A DNA stretch of 64,000 nt from CAMLIZ01 sp966212505 (GTDB taxonomy: Bacteria; Pseudomonadota; Gammaproteobacteria; Burkholderiales; Burkholderiaceae_C). The notes beneath the pieces are model-generated. The model ran no database searches, was not told the DNA's origin, and saw only the letters and a list, made by a program, of their open reading frames with translations. The stretch covers positions 53,478 through 117,477 of the forward strand of contig CBIHRS010000016.1 in assembly GCA_966212505.1 (NCBI GenBank), read 5' to 3'. Shown here one piece after another: positions 8,132-15,181 of this stretch. Within the stretch, counting starts at the first letter, position 1; each line of letters opens with the position of its first letter. A program made the translations under genes and the position numbers.

Positions 8132-9111
8132 CGGGAGCGCCATTCTGCCGCCGAAGGCCAGGCGGGCAGGCTGGTCGCATGGTTCACCGCGTTGAGCACC
8201 GCCGCGGCGGTGACCTGCGCGGCGAGCGCGCCGAGCAGCGTGAGGTGCAGGCTGCGCTGCGCGGCGCCGGTGGCGAGCGCGAACATCGTGTCGCCGTCGC
8301 TCATCGTGTGCACCGGGTCGAGGGTGCGGGCCAGGCCGTCGTGCGACATGGTCGCGAGCTTGCGGGCCTGGGCCTTGGTCAGCACCGCATCGGTGGCGAC
8401 GATACCGATCGTGGTGGCGCCGCCGATCAGCGGCTGCGGCAGGTCGCCGGCCACGATCGCGCGGGTCGAGTGGCGCAGCGACAGTCCGTCGTCGGTGCGG
8501 GCGCCGGCAAGGGTCTGGCCGCAGCGGGGGTCGATCACGTCGCCCACCGCATTGACCGCGACCAGCGCCGCGACCGTGATGTCGTCGACCCGCACCGAGG
8601 CACTGCCGATGCCGCCGCGCATGGCCTGCGCCATGCCGAACAACTTGCCCACCAGCGCGCCGGCCCCGGCGCCCACCGAGCCCTGCGCCGACTGTCCGGT
8701 GGTGGCGGCTTCGCAGGCCGCATAACCCGCGGCCGCATCGGGACGGATGCGGCCATCGCCGACGAAGAGATCGAACAGCACCGCGGCCGGCACGATGGGC
8801 ACGCGCACCGGCCCCACCGGCAGCCCGAAGCCGCGCTCCTCGAGCCAGCGCATCACGCCGCTGGCCGCATCGAGGCCGAAGGCGCTGCCGCCGCTGAGCA
8901 GTACGGCATGCACCTGCTCGACGAGGTTGTCGGGCTGCAGCAGGTCGGTCTCGCGCGTGCCGGGTGCGGCGCCGCGCACGTCGACGCCGGCCACCGCCCC
9001 CTGCTCGCACAGCACCACGGTGCAGCCGGTGGGGCGGCGCGCGTCGGTGAAGTGGCCGACCTTCAGGCCGGCCACGTCGGTGATCGAACCGCCTGCCGCT
9101 GCGCTCGACAT
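8128..9111 (-). CDS. P1 family (DmpA-like) N-terminal nucleophile peptidase
   Basis: A 327-aa member of peptidase family S58 (L-aminopeptidase/D-esterase DmpA type), enzymes that self-cleave to expose a Ser/Thr nucleophile. Seen: N-terminal ITDVAGLKVGHFTD, the LLSGGSAFGLDAA motif (71-83), and GGIGSASVRVDDITVAALVAVNAVGDV (in two parts: 166-175, then 178-192), where the autoproteolysis/nucleophile region of the family lies. The gene starts one nt after the stop of the upstream acyl-CoA dehydrogenase and overlaps rsuA by ATGA. Substrate is unknown; family members act on N-terminal D- or beta-amino acids or on nylon oligomers. Confidence 0.88.
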   Translation of the reverse strand: MSSAAAGGSITDVAGLKVGHFTDARRPTGCTVVLCEQGAVAGVDVRGAAPGTRETDLLQPDNLVEQVHAVLLSGGSAFGLDAASGVMRWLEERGFGLPVGPVRVPIVPAAVLFDLFVGDGRIRPDAAAGYAACEAATTGQSAQGSVGAGAGALVGKLFGMAQAMRGGIGSASVRVDDITVAALVAVNAVGDVIDPRCGQTLAGARTDDGLSLRHSTRAIVAGDLPQPLIGGATTIGIVATDAVLTKAQARKLATMSHDGLARTLDPVHTMSDGDTMFALATGAAQRSLHLTLLGALAAQVTAAAVLNAVNHATSLPAWPSAAEWRSR

Positions 9112-9112
9112 C

Positions 9113-10252
9113 TCAGGTGAGCGCGCCTGCGGTGTCCTGCATGCGGGCGCTGACCTCGCCGAGGTGGTGCAGCGTGTCGCCGAAGGTGAGTTCCATGCAG
9201 GTCAGGCGCTTGAAGTAGTGGCTGCCAATGTACTCGTCGGTCATGCCGATGCCGCCGTGCAGCTGCACCGACTGCTGGCCGACGAAGCGCATCGACTGGC
9301 CCAGCTGCACCTTGGCCTGCGAGATCGCGCGGCGGCGCACCGAAGGCTCGTCGTTGAGCTTGAGGCTCGCGTAGTAGCTCATCGAGCGTGCCAGCTCCAG
9401 CTGCATCTTGCAGTCGGCCATGCGGTGGCGCAGCGCCTGGAAGCTGGCGATCGGTACGCCGAATTGCTTGCGCGTGTTGAGGTATTCGGCGGTGAGCGCC
9501 AGCAGCTTGTCCATCGCGCCCACGGCCTCGGCGCACAGCGCGGCGATGCCGGCATCGACCGCAGCCTCGAGCACGCCGAAGGCCGCGCCAGCGCCGACCA
9601 GCAGCGTGGCGGGGCTCTGCTGCAGCGTGAGCTCGGCGGCACGGGCCCCGTCTTGCGTGCCGTAGCCGCGCGTGGCGACGCCGGCCGCGCCGCGCTCGAC
9701 GAGGAAGAGGGCGATGCCGCCGGCTTCATCCACCGCGCCGCTCACGCGGGCCGGCACGATGAAGGCATCGGCCTGGTCGCCGGCCGGCACGATGCTCTTG
9801 GCTCCGCTCACTGTCCAGCCGTTGCCGGCTTGCGATGCGGTGGTTTCCACATGGTTCAACCGGTAGCGCGCCTTGCGCTCCTGGTGTGCCAGCACCACCA
9901 GCGCCTCGCCGGCGGCGATCTTCGGCAGCCAGGCCGCCTGCGCTTCGGCGGATGCAGCCTGCAGCACCGTGGGCGCGATCAGCGCGCCCTGGGCCAGCGG
10001 TTCCAGCACCAGGCCGCGGCCCAGCTCTTCCATCACCACCATCGCCTCGACCGCGCCGAAGCCCATGCCGCCGTGCGCCTCGGGCACGTAGAGGCCGGTG
10101 AGGCCGAGCTCGGCCAGTTCGGTGTAGGCGGCGCGGTCGAAACCGCCGGCCTTGACGATCGCGCGGCGGCGCTCGAAGTCGTAGCCCTTGTCGACCCAGC
10201 GACGCACCGCGTCGCGCAGCTGTTCCTGGTCGTCGGAAAAATCGAAGTCCAT
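9113..10252 (-). CDS. Acyl-CoA dehydrogenase, PimD-like small subunit
   Basis: FAD-dependent acyl-CoA dehydrogenase of 379 aa, most like the small subunit of pimeloyl-CoA dehydrogenase (PimD type). N-terminus MDFDFSDDQEQLRDAVRRWV is characteristic; the C-terminus shows QLHGGIGMTDEYIGSHYFKR, a flavoprotein-fold hallmark. Start ATG at 10252 is preceded by AGGAG; the frame is also open to a TTG at 10270, which I reject because it has no such site. It starts 14 nt after the stop of the companion dehydrogenase, so the two probably form a heteromeric enzyme acting in beta-oxidation of fatty or dicarboxylic acyl-CoA. Confidence 0.88.
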   Translation of the reverse strand: MDFDFSDDQEQLRDAVRRWVDKGYDFERRRAIVKAGGFDRAAYTELAELGLTGLYVPEAHGGMGFGAVEAMVVMEELGRGLVLEPLAQGALIAPTVLQAASAEAQAAWLPKIAAGEALVVLAHQERKARYRLNHVETTASQAGNGWTVSGAKSIVPAGDQADAFIVPARVSGAVDEAGGIALFLVERGAAGVATRGYGTQDGARAAELTLQQSPATLLVGAGAAFGVLEAAVDAGIAALCAEAVGAMDKLLALTAEYLNTRKQFGVPIASFQALRHRMADCKMQLELARSMSYYASLKLNDEPSVRRRAISQAKVQLGQSMRFVGQQSVQLHGGIGMTDEYIGSHYFKRLTCMELTFGDTLHHLGEVSARMQDTAGALT

Positions 10253-10266
10253 CGTTTGTCTCCTCG

Positions 10267-11445
10267 TCAACCCAGGACCGTCTGCGCGACGATGTTGCGT
10301 TGCACCTCGTTCGATCCGCCGTAGATGGTGGTCTTGCGGGTGTTGAAATAGGTGGAGGTCAGCGGCGCGAGGTAGGCCGCGCCCACGTGATCGCCCTGCC
10401 AGCCGGCTTCCATCGCCTCGTGGATGTAGGGCAGGCCGTAGGGGCCGGCGGCCAGCATCATCAGCTCGGTGTAGCGCTGCTGGATCTCGCTGCCGCGGAT
10501 CTTCAGCAGGCCGGCCACGTCGAGCTGCTTCTTGCCGCCCTGCTCGGCGCTGAGCACACGCAGCACCATCATCTCGAGCGCGACGATGTCGACCTCGAGC
10601 AGCGCGATCTGGTCGCGGAAGCGGGCATCGTCGTACACGGCCTCGGCCTTGGCGATGCGCTTCAGGCGCTCGAGCTCGCGCTTGGCGCGATTGACGTCGG
10701 CGATGTTGGTGCGCTCGTGGGCCAGCAGGTACTTGGCGTAGGTCCAGCCCTTGTTCTCCTCGCCCACCAGGTTCTCGGCCGGCACCTCGACGTTGTCGAA
10801 GAACACCTCGTTGACCTCATGTTCGCCGTCGAGCGTGATGATCGGCCGCACGGTGATGCCGGGGCTCTTCATGTCGATCAGCAGGAAGCTGATGCCGGTC
10901 TGCGGCTTGCCTTCGGTGCTGGTGCGCACGAGGCAGAAGATCCAGTCGCCGTACTGGCCCAGCGTGGTCCAGGTCTTCTGGCCGTTGACGATGTACTTGT
11001 CACCCTTGCGCTCGGCGCGCGTCTTCACCGAGGCGAGGTCGGAGCCCGAGCCGGGCTCGCTGTAGCCCTGGCTCCACCACACCTCGCCGCTCATGATGCC
11101 GGGCAGGTGGCGCTTCTGCTGCTCGGGCGAGCCGAAGGCCATGATCACCGGCGCCACCATCACCGGCCCGAAGGGCACGATGCGCGGCGCGCCAGCCAGC
11201 GCGCACTCTTCCTCGAACAGGTGGCGTTGCACGGCATTCCAGCCGGGGCCGCCGAATTCCTTGGGCCAGCCGTAGCCGAGCCAGCCCTTCTTGCCGAGGA
11301 TCTTGGCCCAACGCTGCATATCGTCGCGCGACAGGCGCAGCGCGTTGTGCACCTTGTGGCTGATGTCCTTCGGCAGGTTCTCGGCGACCCACTGGCGGAT
11401 TTCCTGGCGGAAGGCGGTTTCTTCCGGCGTGTAGTTCAGGTCCAT
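10267..11445 (-). CDS. Acyl-CoA dehydrogenase, PimC-like large subunit
   Basis: A 392-aa acyl-CoA dehydrogenase, most like the large subunit of pimeloyl-CoA dehydrogenase (PimC type). Seen: MDLNYTPEETAFRQEIRQWV at the N-terminus, QGYSEPGSGSDLASVKTRA in the flavin-binding middle domain, and the C-terminal TIYGGSNEVQRNIVAQTVLG. The ATG at 11445 is preceded by AGGAGA; the in-frame extension to 11520 is rejected. No other pim genes (ligase, thiolase, hydratase) are close, so the substrate is not fixed. A short palindrome in the upstream region may be an operator. Confidence 0.9.
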   Translation of the reverse strand: MDLNYTPEETAFRQEIRQWVAENLPKDISHKVHNALRLSRDDMQRWAKILGKKGWLGYGWPKEFGGPGWNAVQRHLFEEECALAGAPRIVPFGPVMVAPVIMAFGSPEQQKRHLPGIMSGEVWWSQGYSEPGSGSDLASVKTRAERKGDKYIVNGQKTWTTLGQYGDWIFCLVRTSTEGKPQTGISFLLIDMKSPGITVRPIITLDGEHEVNEVFFDNVEVPAENLVGEENKGWTYAKYLLAHERTNIADVNRAKRELERLKRIAKAEAVYDDARFRDQIALLEVDIVALEMMVLRVLSAEQGGKKQLDVAGLLKIRGSEIQQRYTELMMLAAGPYGLPYIHEAMEAGWQGDHVGAAYLAPLTSTYFNTRKTTIYGGSNEVQRNIVAQTVLG

Positions 11446-11472
11446 GGCTTGTCTCCTGTATCGCAGCTTTTT

Positions 11473-11487
11473 AGCACGATCGTTCGT
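11473..11487. promoter_or_regulatory. Candidate TetR-type operator before the acyl-CoA dehydrogenases
   Basis: AGCACGATCGTTCGT contains the perfect 8-bp palindrome ACGATCGT (11476-11483), 28-40 bp upstream of the large-subunit ATG. Palindromes around CGATCG are common operators of TetR-family fatty-acid regulators in proteobacteria; the regulator is not in this window. Inference from position and symmetry only. Confidence 0.3.
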
Positions 11488-11642
11488 TTCCAAGCTGTCC
11501 CTGGGGTGACATCGCGTCACCTGGCGAAAGTAATCCGATTCACCGGCGTGTCATTCGCTGGTCACCTGCGGGTCAAGGTGTGGCCCGAGCATGGCGGCTC
11601 TTGCAGTGCACACCTTTCTCGTTCTGAAAACTCTGTAGCTCG

Positions 11643-12119
11643 ATGGATCTGATTCTCTGGCGCCGCGCCGATGCGCTCGAAGGGCACGAGGTCGACGATG
11701 ACATGGCGCGTGCGCTCAGCCACAAGGGCGAGCGCCAGGCGCAGCGCGTCGCGCAGTGGCTCAACCACGTGCTGCCCGCCACCACCCGCATCCTCGTGAG
11801 CCCCGCGGTGCGCGCGCAGCAGACCGCGAAGGCGCTCGACCGCAAGTTCAAGACCGTGCCGGCGCTGGCGCCCGATGGCAGCGTCAGCGGCCTGCTCGAT
11901 GCGGCGCGCTGGCCCGAATCGCGCGAGCCGGTGCTGGTGGTCGGCCACCAGCCCACGCTCGGGCTCACTGCGGCCTACCTGCTGGCCGGCATCGAGGTCG
12001 ACGTTGCCAATCCGTGGCGCATCAAGAAGGGCGCCGCGTGGTGGCTGCGTTGCCGCGAGCGCGCCGAGGGAGGCCCGGAAGTCATGGTGGTCACCGTGAG
12101 GTCGCCCGACTTCCTCTGA
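11643..12119 (+). CDS. SixA-like histidine phosphatase homologue lacking the catalytic His
   Basis: 158-aa protein of the histidine phosphatase (phosphoglycerate mutase-like) superfamily, SixA branch. SixA removes phosphate from the His of HPt domains or the PTS protein NPr. Here the RHG-type motif reads MDLILWRRADA: residue 8, the phospho-accepting His in the family, is Arg (codon CGC). The rest of the fold is kept, including SPAVRAQQTA and the second His in VVGHQPT (H102). It lies 44 nt before a second copy that keeps the His and aligns with it without gaps for about the first 105 residues. A catalytically dead, perhaps regulatory, duplicate is the simplest reading. Confidence 0.82.
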   Translation: MDLILWRRADALEGHEVDDDMARALSHKGERQAQRVAQWLNHVLPATTRILVSPAVRAQQTAKALDRKFKTVPALAPDGSVSGLLDAARWPESREPVLVVGHQPTLGLTAAYLLAGIEVDVANPWRIKKGAAWWLRCRERAEGGPEVMVVTVRSPDFL

Positions 12120-12163
12120 TCTACCATGGTGTCGTTGTCTCCAACGATGCCACGACACGAACG

Positions 12164-12619
12164 ATGGACCTGATTCTCTGGCGCCATGCCGATGCCTTCG
12201 AAGCCCGCTATGGCGAAGCCGATGCAGAGCGCACGCTGACACCCAAGGGCGAGGAGCAGGCGGCGCTGATGGGGCGCTGGCTGCACAGCGTGCTGCCCGC
12301 CGACACGCGCATCCTCGTCAGCCCCGCCAAGCGCACGCAGCAGACGGCCGCCGCGCTGGGCCGGGATTTCGAGACGGTGTCGGCGCTCTCCTCCGGCGCT
12401 TCGGTCAGGACGGTGTTGGAGAAGGCCGGTTGGCCCCGGTCGAAGCAGCCGGTGCTGATCGTCGGCCATCAGCCGACCGTCGGCCTCGTCGCGGCGCGGC
12501 TGATGTGCGGCTTCGAGCAGTACTGGTCGGTGCAGAAGGCCGGGGTGTGGTGGCTGCGCGGCGAGCGCGACGATGGACAGGCCACGCTGGTGACCATGCG
12601 CGTGCCCGAGCTGGCCTGA
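12164..12619 (+). CDS. sixA: SixA-like phosphohistidine phosphatase
   Basis: 151-aa cytoplasmic phosphatase of the SixA type, predicted to act on phosphohistidine in HPt or PTS proteins. Intact motif MDLILWRHADA (H8), SPAKRTQQTA, and IVGHQPT (H102). No transmembrane or signal segment. The ATG at 12164 begins with almost the same bases as the preceding gene, supporting a tandem duplication. Possible partners are not adjacent; the nearest phosphorelay protein here is the hybrid kinase about 5 kb away, which lacks an HPt domain. Confidence 0.85.
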   Translation: MDLILWRHADAFEARYGEADAERTLTPKGEEQAALMGRWLHSVLPADTRILVSPAKRTQQTAAALGRDFETVSALSSGASVRTVLEKAGWPRSKQPVLIVGHQPTVGLVAARLMCGFEQYWSVQKAGVWWLRGERDDGQATLVTMRVPELA

Positions 12620-12712
12620 ACATCGCACCTGCCCGCAAGACCCTGCTGGCGGCAGGCGAGCGGGCCTTCCTAGAATCCCCAGCCGCTTCGTCACCTTCAG
12701 GAGAGCCCGCTC

Positions 12713-13588
12713 ATGCTGCGTGAAGACCTCGATAGCCTCGTGCCCGCGCGCGACTTCAACCGGCGCGACTTCGTGCGCACCACCGTCGGCAGCGGCTTTG
12801 CCGCCGCGGTGCTGCCGGTCATGGCCCAGACCGTGATCCAGACCGACACCGAGGGCCTGACGGCCGGGCCGGTCACCATTCCGGTGGGCGACTTCAAGAT
12901 GCCGGCCTATCGCGCGATGCCCACGGGCAAGGCCAATGCGCCGGTGGTGCTGGTGGTCAGCGAGATCTTCGGTGTGCACGAGCACATTGCCGACGTGGCG
13001 CGCCGCTTCGCGAAGCAGGGCTACATGGCCATCGCGCCCGAGCTCTTCGTGCGCCAGGGCGATGCCAAGGCCTACACCGAGATCTCGAAGCTGATGGCCG
13101 AGGTGGTGGGCAAGGTGCCCGACGCGCAGGTGCTGGGCGACCTCGACGCCTGCGTGGCCTGGGCCCGCGCCGAAGGGGCCGACACCTCGAAGCTCGGCAT
13201 CACCGGCTTCTGCTGGGGCGGCCGCTTCGTGTGGCTCTACAGCGCCCACAACCCGTCGCTGAAGGCCGGGGTGGCTTGGTATGGCCGCCTGGCGGGCACG
13301 CCCACGCCGCTGACGCCGCAGCATCCGCTCGACGTGGCCGACAAGCTCAACGCGCCGGTGCTGGGCCTGTACGGCGGCCAGGACCAGGGCATTCCGCTTG
13401 ACACCGTTGATAAGATGAAAGCCGCTTTGGCGAACGGCAGCAAGGCCGCCAGGGCCTCGCAGTTCGTCGTGTACCCGGACGCCGGCCACGCCTTCCATGC
13501 CGACTACCGCCCCAGCTACAAGCGCGAGGCGGCGGCCGACGGATGGGCGCGCTGCCTGGCTTGGTTCAAGTCGCACGGCGTGGCCTGA
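12713..13588 (+). CDS. Dienelactone hydrolase family protein with Tat-type leader
   Basis: 291-aa alpha/beta hydrolase. The N-terminus carries a twin-Arg motif (RRDFVRT, 17-23) followed by a hydrophobic stretch (TVGSGFAAAVLPVMA), as in Tat-exported dienelactone hydrolases. The core shows EIFGVHEHIADVARR, the nucleophile elbow GFCWGG (C167) and DAGHAFH with the catalytic His. Known relatives open dienelactone in chloroaromatic degradation or act as general esterases; the substrate here is unknown. The ATG at 12713 has AGGAGA about 8 nt upstream. A clear rho-independent terminator follows. Confidence 0.88.
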   Translation: MLREDLDSLVPARDFNRRDFVRTTVGSGFAAAVLPVMAQTVIQTDTEGLTAGPVTIPVGDFKMPAYRAMPTGKANAPVVLVVSEIFGVHEHIADVARRFAKQGYMAIAPELFVRQGDAKAYTEISKLMAEVVGKVPDAQVLGDLDACVAWARAEGADTSKLGITGFCWGGRFVWLYSAHNPSLKAGVAWYGRLAGTPTPLTPQHPLDVADKLNAPVLGLYGGQDQGIPLDTVDKMKAALANGSKAARASQFVVYPDAGHAFHADYRPSYKREAAADGWARCLAWFKSHGVA

Positions 13589-13607
13589 AGCCCGCCCACG
13601 CTCACCG

Positions 13608-13638
13608 GAGCCGCGCCTCGATGGCGCGGTTCTTTTTT
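13608..13638 (+). terminator. Rho-independent terminator after the dienelactone hydrolase gene
   Basis: Stem CCGCGCC (13611-13617) / GGCGCGG (13623-13629) with loop TCGAT, extended by G-T and A-T pairs, followed by TTCTTTTTT. It lies 20 nt after the stop codon and before the ZIP gene, which therefore probably has its own promoter or depends on read-through. Confidence 0.85.
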
Positions 13639-13666
13639 GCACCCATCAGAAGATCAAGACCCCCTC

Positions 13667-14446
13667 ATGACGCTGCTGTACATCGTGCTGTCCACGCTGC
13701 TCGGCGGCCTGCTGTCGGTGCTGATCGCGGCCAGCCTGACGGTGAGCATGCTCGGTCGCATCGTCAAGAGCCTGGTCAGCTTCTCGGCCGGCGTGCTGCT
13801 GGGTACCGCGCTGCTGCAGGTGCTGCCCGAGGCCTTCGAGAGCAAGGCCAGCCCGCATGCGCTGTTCCTCACGCTGCTGCTCGGGCTGCTGTTCTTCTTC
13901 CTGCTCGAGAAGGCCGAGCTCTACCGGCACGGCCACCATCACGAGGGCGACGATCCGCACCACCACCATCACCACGGCTTCGATGCCGAGCAGGCCGGGC
14001 GCGGCGGCTGGACCGTGCTGCTGGGTGACAGCATCCACAACTTCTGCGACGGCATCCTGATCGCCGCCGCCTTCCTCACCGACCTGCGGCTGGGCTGGGT
14101 GACGGCGCTGGCCATCATCGCCCACGAGATTCCGCAGGAGGTGGGCGACTACATCGTGCTGCTCAACGCCGGTCTCTCGCGCCGCAAGGCGCTGCTGTAC
14201 AACGCGCTGTCGGGGCTGGCGGCGGTGGCGGGCGGCGTGGTCGGCTACTTCATCGTCGGGCCGTGGGAAGCTCTGTTCCCGTTCATGCTCGTCGTGGCCT
14301 CGAGCAGCTTCGTCTACGTGGCCGTGGCCGACCTGATCCCGCAGCTGCAGCGTCCGCTGCCGCTGAAGGACACGGTCTCCCAGCTGGTATGGCTGGGAGG
14401 CGGATTGGGCGTGGTGTTCGTGGTCAAGCAGTTCATGCACCACTGA
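13667..14446 (+). CDS. ZIP family divalent metal transporter
   Basis: 259-aa inner-membrane transporter of the ZIP (zinc/iron permease) family. Hydrophobic segments at about 2-24, 33-52, 65-80, 115-138, 145-165, 180-200, 205-225 and 235-252 give the usual eight TM helices. The metal-site motifs are HNFCDGI (124-130) in TM4 and HEIPQE (153-158) in TM5. A His-rich cytoplasmic loop (88-103) has a run of six His after HGHHHEGDD. The ATG at 13667 is chosen over an in-frame TTG at 13637, which lies inside the terminator T-run. Substrate probably Zn2+ and similar ions. Confidence 0.9.
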   Translation: MTLLYIVLSTLLGGLLSVLIAASLTVSMLGRIVKSLVSFSAGVLLGTALLQVLPEAFESKASPHALFLTLLLGLLFFFLLEKAELYRHGHHHEGDDPHHHHHHGFDAEQAGRGGWTVLLGDSIHNFCDGILIAAAFLTDLRLGWVTALAIIAHEIPQEVGDYIVLLNAGLSRRKALLYNALSGLAAVAGGVVGYFIVGPWEALFPFMLVVASSSFVYVAVADLIPQLQRPLPLKDTVSQLVWLGGGLGVVFVVKQFMHH

Positions 14447-14454
14447 GGACATGG

Positions 14455-14540
14455 AGCCCCCGGCCGCGGAGTACCGCGTCCGCCCCCCGCGGGGGCTGCG
14501 GCCCCGCCTTGAGGCGGCTCGGCGCCGGGGCCGATTCGCC
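14455..14540 (+). repeat. Hairpin-rich intergenic repeat, copy 1
   Basis: Begins 9 nt after the ZIP stop codon, between convergent genes. It contains GGCCGCGGAGTACCGCG, then a C-run/G-run hairpin (CCCCCCGCGGGGG), then CTTGAGGCGGCTCGGCGCCG. The same order of blocks occurs near 15107, 47699 and (inverted) 56352. It could act as a transcription terminator or mRNA 3'-end stabiliser; no T-tract is present. Confidence 0.75.
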
Positions 14541-14554
14541 CACCGGCACGGTTC

Positions 14555-14989
14555 CTAACGTACGACGAGCACCGGGATCGTGGTGTGCGTCAGCACCTTC
14601 TGGGTCTCGCTGCCCAGCAGCAGCGAGGCCATGCCGCGGCGGCCGTGCGAGGCCATCACGATCAGGTCGCAGTTCTGCTGCTGCGCGTGGTCGACGATGG
14701 CCTCCCAAGGGTGTAGGGCTTCCACGGTATGCGCCTCGCAGGGAATGTCGGCCGCGCTGGCCTGGTCGACCACCTGCTTGACGCGGCTGGCCGCGATGCG
14801 CTCCTGCGCATCGAAGAACTCCTGCGGCGGCGTCGGCTGCATCTCGGAGATCGCGCTGTAGGGGAAGGGCTCCTTCACGCTGATCACATAGAGCTGGCCG
14901 TTGAGCTTGCGGGCGAGCCCGATCGCGGTCTGTACTGCCTTGGCCGTGATGTCGGAGCCGTCGGTCGGCACGAGGATGCGCTGGTACAT
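14555..14989 (-). CDS. Universal stress protein UspA family
   Basis: 144-aa single-domain Usp. Starts MYQRILVPTDGSDITAKAV with the family's N-terminal strand and nucleotide-contacting Asp, and carries the ATP-binding signature region IVMASHGRRGMASLLLGSETQKVLTHTTIPVLVV (from about residue 110). Usp proteins of this kind bind ATP and help survival under starvation or low oxygen. The ATG is preceded by a very strong Shine-Dalgarno (GGAGGTGA). A TTGA-N6-TCAA palindrome about 66 bp upstream suggests Fnr/Anr control. Confidence 0.93.
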   Translation of the reverse strand: MYQRILVPTDGSDITAKAVQTAIGLARKLNGQLYVISVKEPFPYSAISEMQPTPPQEFFDAQERIAASRVKQVVDQASAADIPCEAHTVEALHPWEAIVDHAQQQNCDLIVMASHGRRGMASLLLGSETQKVLTHTTIPVLVVR

Positions 14990-15047
14990 GGTTCACCTCC
15001 GAGGGTGGTTGCGATGGACGCAGTGTTCCCCGAACGGTAGGCAAGCC

Positions 15048-15063
15048 CTTGAGCAGGGTCAAG
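15048..15063. promoter_or_regulatory. Fnr/Anr-like box upstream of uspA
   Basis: CTTGAGCAGGGTCAAG is a dyad of the form TTGA-N6-TCAA (15049-15062), close to the Fnr/Anr consensus TTGAT-N4-ATCAA. It is centred about 66 bp before the uspA ATG. Usp genes in several proteobacteria are known Fnr/Anr targets; binding here is inference. Confidence 0.5.
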
Positions 15064-15106
15064 ATCAGTGCATGGCCTCGTTGCTCTGATGGTCTTCAGA
15101 TGACGG

Positions 15107-15181
15107 CACCCGGCCGCGGAATACCGCGGCCACCCTCCGAGAGGGTCCGAGCCCAGCTTGGGGCGGCCCGGCGCCGGGCTC
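15107..15181 (+). repeat. Hairpin-rich intergenic repeat, copy 2
   Basis: CCCGGCCGCGGAATACCGCG, then the hairpin ACCCTCCGAGAGGGT, then CTTGGGGCGGCCCGGCGCCGG. Nearly identical in its first 40 nt to the inverted copy at 56352-56432. It lies between the uspA promoter and the stop of the sulfurtransferase gene, in the opposite orientation to both genes. Confidence 0.78.

Noticed and set aside
7430..9010. Pseudouridine synthase fused to a long N-terminal extension
   Set aside because: The extension overlaps the P1 peptidase gene in another frame; the ATGA overlap at 8128-8131 fixes the true start.
13946..13978. His-codon tract in the ZIP gene as a possible slippage site or microsatellite
   Set aside because: Mixed CAC/CAT codons and conserved reading frame; His-rich loops are normal in ZIP transporters.
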